Below are positions 1 through 8,546 of a stretch of DNA of 33,963 nt, in pieces. The notes under the pieces were generated by a model, which saw nothing but the letters and a program-made list of their open reading frames with translations, did no database searches and was not told the origin of the DNA. Source of the stretch: JAKORR01 sp964608495 (GTDB lineage Bacteria > Armatimonadota > Zipacnadia > Zipacnadales > FEN-943). Location: NCBI GenBank assembly GCA_964608495.1, contig CAZSOQ010000023.1:1-33963 (forward strand), in the 5' to 3' direction. The number at the start of each line of letters is the position of its first letter. Position 1 is the first letter of the stretch. A program made the translations under genes and the position numbers.

Positions 1-88
1 TATTCTACTCGGATCCTCTCACTCCACCCGGTCTGATTTCAGGGGGCTAGGTCAGAAGCCCTTACCCCACTCCGCTGTCGAAGTCGGG

Positions 89-490
89 TTAGCTGGGCTT
101 CAGGACGAGGTGTTTCCTCTCCTCGCCCTTGGCGCATTCCTCGGCCACTGCGTCGAGGTTGCTGCGTACCAGCTCGACGGCGGCGCGGACAGTCTCGACC
201 CTGACGACGACGCACAGGATTCTCCTCAGCAGTCGGGGCAGGTTGGGACCGAAGCGGGCGTTGACCCAGACATCCAGCCCGTCGAGGGCCCTGAGCGACT
301 CCTGTGCCTTCCTCGGGTCGCCGTGCCTCATCCTTCCGTCTCCCCCGTACTTCGAGTTCTCACGGCGCTCCACGAACCGTACTTCGCCATCGGCGAATTC
401 GTACACGTCGAAGTAGCGCGCCATTCCCGCATGATCATCGTTGATCAGAGTCTCGCCGTCATTGGTGCTGAAGGCTACGAGCAGTCTTAT
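89..490 (-). CDS. NifX/NifB-type dinitrogenase iron-molybdenum cofactor-like domain protein, ATA start
   Basis: A single small domain of 133 residues resembling the dinitrogenase iron-molybdenum cofactor family (PF02579), which binds Fe-S or Fe-Mo cofactor precursors. In organisms without nitrogenase such proteins have poorly known roles. Seen: an N-terminal strand RLLVAFSTNDGET, then DDHAGMARYFDVYEF matching the family's H-x-G-x-x-x-YF pattern, and a C-terminal VNARFGPN...VVVRVETVRAAVELV segment. An ATG exists at 424 but starts inside the domain and would delete the first strand and the His. Reading upstream in frame restores the domain to an ATA codon at 490, preceded by GGAGGG with 7-nt spacing. 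A stop (TGA) lies at 517-515 and no ATG, GTG or TTG lies between. CTG at 484 is the other possible start. No nif genes are nearby. Family assignment is good and the start is an inference. Confidence 0.7.
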   Translation of the reverse strand: MRLLVAFSTNDGETLINDDHAGMARYFDVYEFADGEVRFVERRENSKYGGDGRMRHGDPRKAQESLRALDGLDVWVNARFGPNLPRLLRRILCVVVRVETVRAAVELVRSNLDAVAEECAKGEERKHLVLKPS

Positions 491-1029
491 AGAGCTCCCT
501 CCAGTATGCGCACGTCAATAGGCTCTCCCATATCCCCCGGAACTGCAAACAGCCACAGGCTGCCGCTCCTGACGAGGCCGCGCTGAGGGGCAGCATTGCC
601 CGCGGATGGCCGCATACCTCCCCACGCGATTCTGCGCGCCCGTCGTGCCGACCACGGCCATCCTGCTGCGTAGGCTGTCCCCTCTGGGCAGTACTCGCGC
701 CGACGCTCCCAGAGCACCGACTGGCCCCGCCTGTGCCCGCCCGGCGGCAGACGCCGGACACAACAGCCGCCTCAGCCCTTCTCTAACGCACCTACACCGA
801 CTGCGGCGCAAGGCCGGGTACAGTCCTCCTCGCGGTCTCGGCCGGCGCTGGCGCGCGGGAATGGCGCAGTGGCCTGCAGGGCATGGCTGTCGCGTCTGAC
901 GACGGTGGCCGCCTCGCCGACAAGGGCGTTGACTACTCACGGCCCCCTGGTAGCAGCCGGGAGCGCTGGCGACGCTCCCCTCAGCTCGGCAAGCGTGCAC
1001 CCGCCCCACGGGACGACGCAGTGCCGGGG
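491..1029. other. 539-bp stretch with no supported gene
   Basis: Open frames here are rich in Arg, Gly and Ala, overlap one another and show no recognisable domain. One minus-strand frame ends at 487 with SGSLWLFAVPGDMGEPIDV, which looks more protein-like than the rest, so a decayed or unrecognised short gene cannot be excluded. The minus-strand Shine-Dalgarno of the NifX-like gene lies at its left edge (497-502). I see no clear promoter, RNA gene or repeat. Confidence 0.5.
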
Positions 1030-2577
1030 CTAGGCGTGACTCGTGCGCCGCGGAAGCCTGCTGTCGGTTTCGACCAGCCGCTCCATCAGGCGAATCAGCA
1101 GCTCCTTCTTGAGGTCCTGACTCGCGGGATCCTTCCAGAGGTTGTTGAGCTCACCCGGGTCTTCCTGCAGATCAAACAGCTCGCCGTACCGCTGCCCCGG
1201 ATACGCGGTGATCTTGTGGCGTTGCGTGATGAGCGTCCGCAGTCGCAGGCCGAGGTAGTCCTCGTCGTTCTCCACCACCACGCTGTCCTGGGAGGCGCTC
1301 GCCTCGCCCTGAAGCTGGGGCGCGAAGGAGATCCCCGGCCACGGCGGGAGCTGGTTGTCCGTCTCCGGCTCGCCGGGCACCAGCCCTTCGGGCACGGGCA
1401 CCCCCGCCAGGTCGAGGATTGTCGGGGCGAAGTCCAGGTAGCTGACCAGCCCCTCGCTCGTGACGCCCTGCGGGATCAGCCCAGGGCAGCTCCACAGGAA
1501 GGGCATGTGTAGTAGCCCGTTCATGTGGAAGGGCCCCTTGTTGATGATCCAGTGGTCTCCCATCATGTCGCCGTGGTCAGACAGGAAGCACACCACCGTG
1601 CTTTCCCGCAGCCCCAGCTGCTCGAGCGCGTCCAGCACCCGCCCCACGTTGTGGTCCGCGTGCGAGACCATGCCATACGTCAGCGCCAGGATCTCCCGGA
1701 GCTGCTCGTCGGCCATCTTCGTCGGCCCGAACCGCCCGCTCAGCGGCATCCCCTCCTCGTAGATGCCCCGGTAGAAGGGCGGCAGTGTGTCAAGCTCACC
1801 GGCTCGCCTGCTGGGCATCACCACGTCCGCCGGGTCGTACATGCTCGCCCACGGCTCCGGCGGACAGTAGGGGTGGTGCGGATCGGGGAAGGAGCACCAC
1901 GCGAAGAAGGGCTCGTCCTGGGGCCGCTTCTCCAGGAACTCGATGGTACGGTCCGCTACCCAGGTGTTGTAGTGCAGCTCCTCGGGGATCGCGCAGTGCC
2001 ACGCCTGCTCGGCCCTGTGGGGCGTGGGCCTGCCGGCCTCGGCCGGCCATAGCTTGGCGGCCTCGGGGTTCCTGTTCAGCAGCCACCGCCGGTAGTCCCC
2101 GGTCGTGCCCGGCCCATGCCCGACGCTCACCTCAACTGTCTGGAATCCGTAGTAGGGCGTGGGGACTGCTTTCAGCGCCCCGTTGTTCCAAAAGGTGTAG
2201 GACTCGGCCCATTCCTCCGGGTCTAGAGTGGCCGGATCCACCGCACGGGGCGTCTGGAAGGGCTGAAGGTGCAGCTTCCCCACCGAGTGCGTGCGGTATC
2301 CCGCCCCTGCCAGAGCCTGCAGGATGCTCGGGTGCCGCTCGTCCAGGCGGATGCCGTTGGTCCGCACCTCGTGTCCCCGCGGTGTGAGGCCGGTGAAGAG
2401 CGTCGCCCGCGACGGCATGCACAGGGGGTTGTTGCAGTAGGCCCGCGTGAACCTCATGCCGCTCGCGGCGAGTCGGTCCAGGTTCGGTGTCCGGATGACG
2501 GGATTGCCGGAACACCCCATGTGGTCCACGCGCATCTGATCGGTGATGATGGCCAGGAAGCTCAGGCGCTCAGGCAT
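1030..2577 (-). CDS. type I sulfatase (formylglycine-dependent), cytosolic type
   Basis: Arylsulfatase-family hydrolase of 515 residues that should remove sulfate esters, probably from a sugar. Seen: the metal-site strand LAIITDQMR near residue 10; the formylglycine motif CMPSRATLFTG with the Cys at 53, fitting C-x-P-S-R-x4-T-G; VGKLHL at 99-104; and the second metal/active-site block SDHGDMMGDH at 333-342. There is no signal peptide, so unless exported another way it acts in the cytosol on imported sulfated oligosaccharides. A sulfatase-maturing enzyme would be needed and is not in this window. Start chosen at 2577 because AGGAGG lies 7 nt upstream and the family's first strand follows at once; the 38 residues of open frame before it are not protein-like. 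Substrate cannot be read from sequence. Downstream of it there is no gene for over 500 bp. Confidence 0.93.
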   Translation of the reverse strand: MPERLSFLAIITDQMRVDHMGCSGNPVIRTPNLDRLAASGMRFTRAYCNNPLCMPSRATLFTGLTPRGHEVRTNGIRLDERHPSILQALAGAGYRTHSVGKLHLQPFQTPRAVDPATLDPEEWAESYTFWNNGALKAVPTPYYGFQTVEVSVGHGPGTTGDYRRWLLNRNPEAAKLWPAEAGRPTPHRAEQAWHCAIPEELHYNTWVADRTIEFLEKRPQDEPFFAWCSFPDPHHPYCPPEPWASMYDPADVVMPSRRAGELDTLPPFYRGIYEEGMPLSGRFGPTKMADEQLREILALTYGMVSHADHNVGRVLDALEQLGLRESTVVCFLSDHGDMMGDHWIINKGPFHMNGLLHMPFLWSCPGLIPQGVTSEGLVSYLDFAPTILDLAGVPVPEGLVPGEPETDNQLPPWPGISFAPQLQGEASASQDSVVVENDEDYLGLRLRTLITQRHKITAYPGQRYGELFDLQEDPGELNNLWKDPASQDLKKELLIRLMERLVETDSRLPRRTSHA

Positions 2578-2724
2578 GGTTGCCCTCCTTCGGAGTGTCG
2601 TGCCAGGGCCCTGCCGGGGCCGACCCGCTCCGGGGACCACCGGACCCCGACCCCACGGGTCGAGTCCTGCTCCGGCCCCCTGACGGCGCAACGGAGCCTG
2701 TAGGATATCCCGCTTCGCCCGCCT

Positions 2725-5046
2725 TTACCACACGTAGGCCCCGAACTCACAGGGCCCGAGCTCGACCAGCGCCTCGCCGCCGTCCAGTCTTGGCGTCGGC
2801 CCGAACAGCGCCCGCGCCTTCGCCACGCCCTCCCCCGAGATCCTCGCCGCGTGGCTGCTCTCCCGGTCGTAGTTGATGAGGCCGGCCAAGCGCCCCTTCG
2901 CGGACCTCCACTCCCACCACCGCAGCGGCGACAGCTCGTTCCGCTGGGTCACCATCACCGTCCTGCCGTCCACGCGCACGGCCCGACCCTCGCCCGCGTC
3001 TCCCTGGATCCTGACGTCGGCCGCCCGCTGGCCGCCCAGGATGTAGGGCTCCAGCTCCCGGATCTCCTCCATGCTGCGCCGCAGAGCCTGCAGGTACTGC
3101 CCGTCCAGGGACTCGATGCCCACCCACAGGATCGCGCCTCGCCCGCCGCTCAGGGCCGTGGCCAACATGTTCAGCCGCACATCGTCGGGCAGGGGGAAGA
3201 CCTGCTCGACGGCCAGGTCCGAGGCCAGCAGGAAGGGCAGCACGGGAGCCGTGGTGTTCTCGCAGGTCGAGCGGATCTGCTGCTCGTAGGTCGTGCCCAC
3301 CACGTAGATCATCGGCGCGTGGATAACCACTTCCGGCTCGAAGAGCCTGATGTCCATCCCGCGCCTGGCCGTGTAGTCCAGGTAAGCGGGTCCGCAGATT
3401 CCCACGCGGACCTCGGGGTCCACCTCGTGGATCGCCGCGGCGTGATTCTTGACGATCCGTGCGTTCTGCTCGCTCCGGAATCGCCCCCACAGGTCGCCCG
3501 GCAGCCGCTGCAGGTCCGCAGGGGCCATCGCCGCCACTTCCTCCTCCGACTTCCCGGCGAACCTGGCGAAGGCCGCGCGGCACCGCGGGCAGAAGCAGCA
3601 ATCGAAGTAGGGCGGCTCGTAGTTGATGATGAGCGTTTTCAGCCCCGAGGCCAGGGCCCTGCGGTAGAGGGCGACCTGCTGCTCCCACCACGGCTCCCAA
3701 CGCTGGGCCTGCAGCTCCGGGCACAGCAGCGACTTCGATATCTCCCCGTCCTGGAAGACCAGCCGCTGGTCCTCTTCGCCCGAGCCGCCGTAGCCGTTCC
3801 AGTTCCAGGCCCAGAGGAAGAGCCCGGCCTGCTCCAGCTCCCGGTCCACGAAGGCATAGTCGGGCTGGTAGTGGGTCAGGGAGAGGCCGCCCCGGATGCC
3901 GGCGTAGTACAGGTAGTCCAGGACCCGCCGCCGTCCCTCCGCCGTCGGGTACCGCAGGGCCCCGGTGTGCTGGGCGTACAGGTCAAAGCCGGGCACCGGC
4001 TCGAGAGCCTCGCCCTGCCTGGCCACCAGCTTGGCCGGGATGCTGTGCTCGGGCCCGAGCTGCCCGCCCGTCTCCAGTCGCCAGCGCCACTCGAACTCCC
4101 GCGGGCAGCCGTCCGTCGGCTCGACGTACACGTAGTGGTACTGCGTCCACGCCGGGCCCGTGGTGCCCATCGCCTCCCGCAGTTTTGCCTCCTGTAGCGG
4201 CAGTCGCCATCGCAACATCCGCCCGCCCGCTCCCTCCACCGCCTCGGGCGTGATCCGCACAGGCTCCGGCATCGGCGACCGGCCCCGCACCACCGTCCCG
4301 TCCACGCTCAACCCCGGCGGCGCCTCGATCACCAGATGGGGGTCCTTCACCTCGTCCTTCCTGCCCCAGAAGAACACGCCGACCGGGTTCACCGACCCCT
4401 CCAGCAGGTACAGCGTGTTGTCCGGCCTCCTCTGCGCCGGATACCACCACATCTGCAGGGGCCAGGCGTCGTCGGCCGGCGGCCGGCGCTGGCCCAACTG
4501 CTCCGCGCGCGCGGCCTCGTCGGGAGCCAGCTCCTCGACGACAATGTCGTCGAACCAGGCGTACCCGGTGCCCTCCCACAGCTTGCACTGCAGTCTGAGC
4601 CACGTTGCCTCCGGGCCGGTGGAGAAGGTGATGGTATGGGTCCGCCAGTCCTCGGTGCCGCTGAGGAAGGGCGTGTGCTGCCAGTGGGCAGGGTCCTCGA
4701 AGCCGTCCTCGTAGGCGATGAGGTACACCTTGGCGCCCGCGGTCACCTGGGCCATCATTACGCGCACGCTGAGGCGGTACCAGGTCGAGCCCCTGACCGC
4801 GACACGCTTGACGCAGGTCCAGGTGGCCCGAGCCGTTGCGTCTTCCGCGATGCTCAGGCGGATCGAGTGCCCGGAAGGGGGCGGTTCCTGGGCGTCCCAG
4901 GCGCCCGAGCAGTCCCCACGGCTCTGGACGAAGGCCCAGTCCGCGGGCTTGCCCTCGGCCCCGGTCTCGAAGTCCTCCTGGAACACCGGCGCTCCGACCG
5001 CGAGCCCCGCCGTCGCGGCCGCCGCGGCCATGGCGATCCAGCGCAT
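2725..5046 (-). CDS. secreted glycoside-hydrolase-like protein with N-terminal beta-sandwich
   Basis: A 773-residue exported protein. Seen: signal peptide (residues 1-19, ending AVGAP); a beta-sandwich like a carbohydrate-binding module at about 20-172, from DFETGAEGKPADW to GYAWFDDIVVEE; a middle beta-rich region to about 350; then a probable TIM barrel from about 360 to 700 with NYEPPYFDCCFCPRC at 475-489. Glu477 or Asp482 at the end of that strand is a candidate catalytic residue, and Cys483, 484, 486 and 489 form a compact Cys cluster. I cannot name a numbered GH family. Start 5046 has GGAGGT 7 nt upstream; the 10-residue longer frame adds a charged tail before the signal peptide and is unlikely. 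It sits between a sulfatase and a propeller glycosidase on the same strand, with about 56 bp to the upstream gene, so co-transcription with the latter is likely. Confidence 0.75.
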   Translation of the reverse strand: MRWIAMAAAAATAGLAVGAPVFQEDFETGAEGKPADWAFVQSRGDCSGAWDAQEPPPSGHSIRLSIAEDATARATWTCVKRVAVRGSTWYRLSVRVMMAQVTAGAKVYLIAYEDGFEDPAHWQHTPFLSGTEDWRTHTITFSTGPEATWLRLQCKLWEGTGYAWFDDIVVEELAPDEAARAEQLGQRRPPADDAWPLQMWWYPAQRRPDNTLYLLEGSVNPVGVFFWGRKDEVKDPHLVIEAPPGLSVDGTVVRGRSPMPEPVRITPEAVEGAGGRMLRWRLPLQEAKLREAMGTTGPAWTQYHYVYVEPTDGCPREFEWRWRLETGGQLGPEHSIPAKLVARQGEALEPVPGFDLYAQHTGALRYPTAEGRRRVLDYLYYAGIRGGLSLTHYQPDYAFVDRELEQAGLFLWAWNWNGYGGSGEEDQRLVFQDGEISKSLLCPELQAQRWEPWWEQQVALYRRALASGLKTLIINYEPPYFDCCFCPRCRAAFARFAGKSEEEVAAMAPADLQRLPGDLWGRFRSEQNARIVKNHAAAIHEVDPEVRVGICGPAYLDYTARRGMDIRLFEPEVVIHAPMIYVVGTTYEQQIRSTCENTTAPVLPFLLASDLAVEQVFPLPDDVRLNMLATALSGGRGAILWVGIESLDGQYLQALRRSMEEIRELEPYILGGQRAADVRIQGDAGEGRAVRVDGRTVMVTQRNELSPLRWWEWRSAKGRLAGLINYDRESSHAARISGEGVAKARALFGPTPRLDGGEALVELGPCEFGAYVW

Positions 5047-5102
5047 GGTCCGCACCTCCGTGAGATGCCCGAGCACCGGCCCTCACCCGCACGTTGTCCC
5101 GT

Positions 5103-6068
5103 CTACTCCGGGAACCAGCCCTTCAGGAAGCTCTCGAGAGTGCCCTCGTACTCGGCCTCCGCCAGGAACTCCACGCCCTGCTGGTTGCCCCACGAGTAGT
5201 AGATGACCACCTTGCCCCGGAACTCGCACAGGTCCATGTCCGAGTTGTTGAGATTCACCGCCCCCGCGATCCGCTCGCGCTGCTCCGCGGTCAGGGCCGG
5301 ATTCGCTATCCTCTTGTCCTCGTCCGAGAAGCGCAGGATGGGGTTGAGCGGGCTGCTCTCCCACCGCGCCAGGTCCGGCGACCGCACGATGTGCGGCTCA
5401 TAGGTCGGCCCCGGCCGCGCCTCCAGGTAGATCATGTAGTAGAACCCATCCAGGTACCTAAGCGCCGGACAGGCGGTGTACCGGTCCTTCGAGAACACGC
5501 ATTCCTCGGGCAGCAGGTGCCATGTCAACAGGTCCCGCGATTCGGCGAAACGCATCGTGAATCGCGCTCCCACCACCTCCGGCGGCTCGCCCACCTCGAA
5601 GGCCATCACGTAGCGATCCGGTCCCTTGCACACGGAGGTGTTGTAGACACCCCACCCGGGGAGCACGAGGGCCGGCTTGTCCTGCCAGTGTTCCAGGTCT
5701 TGCGACCAGAACACCTGGATCCGCGACTCCCCCCAGTGGGTGACCGTGTAGACGTAGACTGTCCCGTCTTCCTCGTAGGCGCTACCCAGGTGGTAGCCGG
5801 CGGCGAAAGGCGGGGTCGCCTGCCCCATCGCCACGTCCACCAGCCGTGAGTAGGAGTCGCCCGTGGTATTGGGCTTGTAGTTGGCGCGCACGTACTCGTA
5901 CCGGTACAGCCGGCCGTTGAGGACGAGCGGCGTCGTCTCGACCATATCGCAGTCCAGGGTTCCCAGCTTGCGGATGACGGGTCTGCCCGCAGCCATGTCG
6001 TCACCTCCGGGGGCCGCGCAGGCCAGTCCCAGGCTCATCGCGGCGACCAGGATGGCAGGATTCCTCAT
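5103..6068 (-). CDS. five-bladed beta-propeller glycosidase-like protein (GH43/GH117-like)
   Basis: A 321-residue protein built of repeating propeller blades with phrases such as VFWSQDLEHW, FAESRDLLTW and VRSPDLARWE, the aromatic/Asp blade edges typical of the GH43/GH117/GH130 fold. The end, FLAEAEYEGTLESFLKGWFP, looks like members of this group. It probably acts on terminal sugars; the substrate is unknown. Two starts compete. ATG 6068 (AAGGGG about 8 nt upstream) gives a signal-peptide-like N-terminus rich in Ala, Leu and Val. ATG 5996, 24 codons later, has a much better GGAGGTGA 4 nt upstream and starts right at the propeller. I list the longer form because the first 24 residues have n-, h- and c-regions of an export signal. 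Neighbours are the secreted GH-like gene downstream and a divergent dehydrogenase upstream. Confidence 0.75.
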   Translation of the reverse strand: MRNPAILVAAMSLGLACAAPGGDDMAAGRPVIRKLGTLDCDMVETTPLVLNGRLYRYEYVRANYKPNTTGDSYSRLVDVAMGQATPPFAAGYHLGSAYEEDGTVYVYTVTHWGESRIQVFWSQDLEHWQDKPALVLPGWGVYNTSVCKGPDRYVMAFEVGEPPEVVGARFTMRFAESRDLLTWHLLPEECVFSKDRYTACPALRYLDGFYYMIYLEARPGPTYEPHIVRSPDLARWESSPLNPILRFSDEDKRIANPALTAEQRERIAGAVNLNNSDMDLCEFRGKVVIYYSWGNQQGVEFLAEAEYEGTLESFLKGWFPE

Positions 6069-6283
6069 CGGCCGTGCCCCTTGTGCCCACGCGGCTCCTC
6101 TGCCGCCGTGGTCCGCCCACCGGCCCGGCTTGGCCGAGCTTCGCCGCACGCCCTTGCCTCACCTGCCGACCACGCGCTCGGGGCCCCGTCGCCGCGGCCG
6201 AAGGTCCGCCGCGTAGGGGTGGCGAAAGCCCCGTGGAACGCACTGCTCGGCCCCTACAGCCGCCCTGACCGGAGGGATTCGCC

Positions 6284-7327
6284 ATGGACACCATGCTCGC
6301 GGCCGTGCTGCATGACTTCAACGACCTGCGCCTGGAGCAAGTCCCGGTGCCCCGCGCCGAGGGCTTCGGTGAGGTCGTGGTCCGCGTCAAGGCCTGCGGC
6401 ATCTGCCTGACCGACTACAAGGCCTTCCGCGGCATACGCACCAATGTCACCTTCCCGTCCATCCAGGGCCACGAGGTCAGCGGCATCGTCGCCCAGGTCG
6501 GCCCGGGCGTCGAGCACTTCCGGCCCGGCGACGAGGTGATCGTCCAGCCCTCCGGCTACTGCGGCTTCTGCGAGCACTGCAGGGCGGGCAACACGCACTA
6601 CTGCGAGCACTCCTTCGTCAGCGGCGGCGATGGCCCACCGGACGTGCGCCCGGGGGCCTTCGCCGAGTATATGCTTACCGACCACAAGTGCCTCTTTGCC
6701 AAGCCTCCGGGCCTGTCCTTCGACGGCGCGGCGCTCACTGAGCCTCTCTCGGGCGCGTGGAAGGGCGTCGTTCACTACAGCCAGATCCAGGTGGGCGACG
6801 ACGTGGTCGTGATCGGCGTCGGGGGCATCGGCCTGCTGTGCATGATGGTCGCGCGTGCCGCGGGAGCTGGCCGCCTCATCGCCGTGGACATCAGCGACTA
6901 TGCGCTTCGGAACGCGGCCGAGCTCGGTGCCACGCACACCGTGAACCCGGGTCGCGAGGACGCCAAGCAGCGCGTCTATGGGATTCTGCCCGAGGGCCCG
7001 GACCTGGTCGTGGAGGCGGCGGGCCCCATCGAGGCGGTGCGCCTGATGGTGAGCCTGCTGCGCCGCGGCACCCGCTGGAACGTCTTTGGCATCACCACGC
7101 ACGAGACCTTCGAGCTCGACGGCGGCCTCACCCACTTCCTCGAAGCGCGCATGGACGCCAGCTTCGGCACCACGCCCCTGGCGATGTCACGGGCGATCAG
7201 GCTGATGGAGCGGGGCCTGGTGGACGTCGAGCGCATCATCTCCCATCGCTTCCCGCTTTCGGCCATTCACGAGGCGATGGAAGTAATGGCCTCGCCCGAG
7301 CGCAACAAGGTCATCATCAATCCCTGA
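6284..7327 (+). CDS. zinc-dependent medium-chain alcohol/polyol dehydrogenase
   Basis: A 347-residue NAD(P)-dependent dehydrogenase of the threonine/sorbitol dehydrogenase type. Seen: catalytic zinc region with CGIC at 38-41 and GHE at 62-64; the structural zinc site with Cys93, 96, 99 and 107 in CGFCEHCRAGNTHYC; EP at 153-154; and the Rossmann motif GVGGIG at 178-183 followed by an acidic residue in VDIS, favouring NAD. Length is normal for the family. Start 6284 has GGAGGG about 8 nt upstream; a second ATG three codons on is less well spaced. It is the only plus-strand gene in the left third of the window, divergent from the propeller glycosidase and convergent with the epimerase. It probably oxidises a sugar or polyol released by the neighbouring hydrolases; the exact substrate is not readable. 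Confidence 0.93.
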   Translation: MDTMLAAVLHDFNDLRLEQVPVPRAEGFGEVVVRVKACGICLTDYKAFRGIRTNVTFPSIQGHEVSGIVAQVGPGVEHFRPGDEVIVQPSGYCGFCEHCRAGNTHYCEHSFVSGGDGPPDVRPGAFAEYMLTDHKCLFAKPPGLSFDGAALTEPLSGAWKGVVHYSQIQVGDDVVVIGVGGIGLLCMMVARAAGAGRLIAVDISDYALRNAAELGATHTVNPGREDAKQRVYGILPEGPDLVVEAAGPIEAVRLMVSLLRRGTRWNVFGITTHETFELDGGLTHFLEARMDASFGTTPLAMSRAIRLMERGLVDVERIISHRFPLSAIHEAMEVMASPERNKVIINP

Positions 7328-7392
7328 CACGTCGGCCGCTCGTCAGGAGCTGCGGTCGAGGGCTCTTGCGGGGGGCGCGTCGCGCCGCCGCC

Positions 7393-8400
7393 TCAGTACC
7401 CGTCGCTCTCTCCCGCGCGGAAGGCCAGGGCATCCTCGATCATCTCCCGAAGGCCCCACCGCGGCTCGAACCCGACCCAGCTTCGGGCCTTCGTGTTGTC
7501 CAGATCGAAGACCCAGCGCGCCGGCGCGCGGAACTGCAGCGGCTCGTGGCCCGTCAGTTCCGCCAGGATCGCCGCCGCCTCGGGGTAGGGGATCGGCCGC
7601 GGGCACGACAGGTTGAAGGCCTCGCCCACCGCCGCCTCCGCCTCGAGCGCGCACACGATCCCCAGCGCCACATCGCGCGCGTCCACGAGCTGATAGACCC
7701 ACGGCTTGCCGTCCGGCCCCGTGGCCGCGCAGGGCTGGTCCGGGGCCTTCGCGACCCTCTCCAGCTCGACCCAGGGCTCGGCGGCAGGCCCCAGGTACAT
7801 CTCGCCCCGCGGGCTGCTCTGACAGTGGTGCAGGATGGCCGCCACGAAGCCCACGGTCCATCGCGACAGCACCGCATCGCCGCTCACGATCCCCGACGGC
7901 CGGACGATCGCCGCCCGCAGCCCGCTGGCGAGGGCGAAGGAGTTGACGATCTGCTCGCCGAGCAGCTTTGACAGCGAGTAGGCGCCCGTGGGCCTCTTGG
8001 GGTGTAGCTCGTCCACCGGGTGGTAGGCGCAGGCCATCGCGTGGGAATCGTTCGGGTACACGCCCGAGGAGCTGACCGAAACCAGGCGTTGCAGGTCGTC
8101 GGCCCGCGCGGCGCAGGCTCGGGCGACGTTGAAGGTCGCCCGCACGTTGTTCTCGAAGTGCGCGTCCCCCACCAGATTGGCCGTGTGCGCCACGGCGTCG
8201 ACGCCCAGCACGGCCTTCTCGGCGAACTCGGGGTCGCCCAGGTCGCCCTCGCGCAGCTCGATATCGAGCCCCGCGAGCCTGTCCGCGCAGGGGTCCTCCG
8301 GCAGGATGGTCCCGACGACCTGGTGGTTGCGGTCGAGGAGCTGCCGCACGAGCCGGCTGCCCACCTGCCCCGCGGCACCGGTCACGAGCACCTTGGTCAT
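7393..8400 (-). CDS. NAD-dependent sugar epimerase/dehydratase (extended SDR)
   Basis: A 335-residue extended short-chain dehydrogenase/reductase acting on a sugar or nucleotide-sugar. Seen: N-terminal nucleotide-binding motif VTGAAGQVG at 6-14; DxxD-like acidic patch around REGDLGD at 50-56; the serine of SVSSSGVY near 110; and the catalytic pair Tyr141/Lys145 in YSLSK. The C-terminal half carries the substrate region with a conserved-looking GEAFNLSCPRPIPY. Start 8400 is set by GGAGGG 7 nt upstream and by the Rossmann motif starting at residue 3; the 18-residue extension in the longer frame lacks a ribosome site. It lies downstream of membrane paralogue 1 with 146 bp between, which hold a large inverted repeat, so it may be separately transcribed. 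Confidence 0.92.
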   Translation of the reverse strand: MTKVLVTGAAGQVGSRLVRQLLDRNHQVVGTILPEDPCADRLAGLDIELREGDLGDPEFAEKAVLGVDAVAHTANLVGDAHFENNVRATFNVARACAARADDLQRLVSVSSSGVYPNDSHAMACAYHPVDELHPKRPTGAYSLSKLLGEQIVNSFALASGLRAAIVRPSGIVSGDAVLSRWTVGFVAAILHHCQSSPRGEMYLGPAAEPWVELERVAKAPDQPCAATGPDGKPWVYQLVDARDVALGIVCALEAEAAVGEAFNLSCPRPIPYPEAAAILAELTGHEPLQFRAPARWVFDLDNTKARSWVGFEPRWGLREMIEDALAFRAGESDGY

Positions 8401-8485
8401 TGCGAGCCCTCCCTGGCCCTGGGCCACCAGCGAAGTCTGGGGTAACGCCCGCAAGCGTAAAGGCCCGCCCCGCCGGCGTCAACAC

Positions 8486-8530
8486 GTCGTCCCGCCCATC
8501 CGGCCGCGAGCTGCTCTCTCGCGGGACGAC
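8486..8530. terminator. inverted repeat with two overlapping hairpins between membrane gene and epimerase gene
   Basis: GTCGTCCCGC at 8486-8495 is the exact reverse complement of GCGGGACGAC at 8521-8530. Inside it CCGCGAG (8504-8510) pairs with CTCGCGG (8518-8524) around a 7-nt loop, sharing bases with the outer stem, so only one can form fully. It lies 17 bp past the stop of the minus-strand membrane gene. There is no T run, so it may be a Rho-assisted terminator, an RNA end-stabiliser or a weak attenuator before the epimerase gene. Confidence 0.4.
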
Positions 8531-8546
8531 CCTCCGCGTCAGGGCC

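Noticed and set aside
7374..7386. GGCGCGTCGCGCC as a bidirectional terminator between the dehydrogenase and epimerase genes
   Set aside because: Short stem, no T run on either side, and common in DNA this GC-rich.
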